A stretch of DNA of 12,639 nt. It comes from Tannerella sp. (GTDB taxonomy: Bacteria; Bacteroidota; Bacteroidia; Bacteroidales; Tannerellaceae). The DNA lies in the NCBI GenBank assembly GCA_031283915.1, contig JAITAY010000390.1:1-12639 (forward strand), written 5' to 3'. This document shows, in pieces, positions 12,336-12,639 of this stretch; position 1 is the first letter of the stretch; every line of letters starts with the position of its first letter. A model generated the notes under the pieces. That model did not search any database. It was not told the DNA's origin and worked only from the letters and a program-made list of their open reading frames with translations. The translations under genes and the position numbers were made by a program.

Positions 12336-12364
12336 AGGAGCTGTTCATTTTTTTAACAGCTCCT
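12336..12364 (-). promoter_or_regulatory. Intercistronic hairpin between susD-like and GH27 genes
   Basis: AGGAGCTGTT (12336-12345) and AACAGCTCCT (12355-12364) are a perfect 10-bp inverted repeat with a nine-base loop. On the minus strand the stem is followed by ATTATATTAACG rather than a solid T-run. It is therefore more likely a partial terminator or mRNA-stabilising hairpin that lowers expression of the enzyme relative to the SusCD genes than a complete stop. Confidence 0.7.
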
Positions 12365-12374
12365 GTTTATAAAA

Positions 12375-12639
12375 TTACCAACCAGGATTCTGTTTCAGGT
12401 TAGGATTGATTAAAATTTCTTTTGTCGGCAAAGGTAATAAATAATGTTTATTCGTGTCGAACAAACGTCCTTTTTCGACTGTGATAAATCCATCCGCATC
12501 TGTTTTGTTTTGATAATCTTCCTGCATGTATGGATTTCTGTTAGTACCTTCTACGATAATCGGCTCTGTCCATTCCGTAGCTTTGATTTTTATCCCTTTA
12601 AGGTCTTCCTGCATCTCTGTCTCGGCTGTTTTCCATCTC
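12375..12639 (-). CDS. RagB/SusD family nutrient-uptake lipoprotein, C-terminal part
   Basis: An open minus-strand frame runs in from the window edge and stops at 12375-12377, giving the last 87 residues. The terminal sequence KHYLLPLPTKEILINPNLKQ followed by NPGW is the hallmark end of RagB/SusD proteins, surface lipoproteins that form the lid of a SusC transporter and bind glycan. The entering frame reads RWKTAETEMQEDLKG, so the start codon lies outside. The partner SusC is expected further upstream on the same strand, beyond the window. The operon continues into the GH27 gene. Confidence 0.93.
   Translation of the reverse strand, partial: RWKTAETEMQEDLKGIKIKATEWTEPIIVEGTNRNPYMQEDYQNKTDADGFITVEKGRLFDTNKHYLLPLPTKEILINPNLKQNPGW

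Overview
The window looks like a chromosomal segment of a Bacteroidales bacterium (Bacteroides/Parabacteroides type). The evidence is a TonB-dependent receptor with STN and carboxypeptidase-regulatory-like domains, a RagB/SusD-type lipoprotein C-terminus next to a glycoside hydrolase, the Bacteroidota-specific rpmB-rpmG-DUF4295 cluster, promoters of the TTTG-N19/20-TAnnTTTG type, tRNA genes with no encoded CCA, and A-rich translation starts with few Shine-Dalgarno sites. The genus cannot be fixed from this sequence alone.

Layout, left to right. (1) Positions 1-1170, minus strand: N-terminal 390 residues of a TonB-dependent outer-membrane receptor, cut by the window edge; a possible 35-codon leader ORF overlaps its start. 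(2) 1577-2761: a dead IS4-family insertion sequence bounded by 23-bp inverted repeats, with a deleted 5' end, three in-frame stops and two frameshifts. (3) 2890-4117: housekeeping block with a consensus promoter, tRNA-Leu(CAG), tRNA-Leu(GAG), a second consensus promoter, rpmB, rpmG, a 50-residue DUF4295 protein missing from standard ORF cut-offs, and a strong terminator. (4) 4118-4904: no intact gene, but a decayed minus-strand stretch resembling the middle of an IS110-family transposase. (5) 4905-7478: an intact GH38 alpha-mannosidase with a twin-arginine export signal, followed by a strong terminator. (6) 7551-8250: non-coding by ordinary criteria but highly structured: a 33-bp inverted repeat pair encloses six 23-bp tandem repeats and a terminator-like hairpin. 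(7) About 8325-9311: a helix-turn-helix regulator with a long uncharacterised C-terminal region. (8) 9620-10180, minus strand: a 186-residue cytoplasmic-looking protein of unknown function with an Ig-like C-terminal half. (9) 10435-12639, minus strand: the end of a polysaccharide-utilisation operon, with the SusD-like C-terminus followed by a GH27 alpha-galactosidase-type lipoprotein.

How it fits together. The right edge is a glycan-capture operon: SusC/SusD, presumably upstream outside the window, would bind an alpha-galactoside-containing glycan and the GH27 lipoprotein would trim it. The GH38 enzyme would remove alpha-mannose from oligosaccharides, but it is monocistronic here and not linked to a SusCD pair. 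The left receptor has an STN domain, which normally implies ECF sigma/anti-sigma control, but no such pair is seen next to it; instead an IS remnant lies upstream. The least explained parts are the inverted-repeat/tandem-repeat element at 7769-8092, the HTH protein beside it and the 186-residue orphan.
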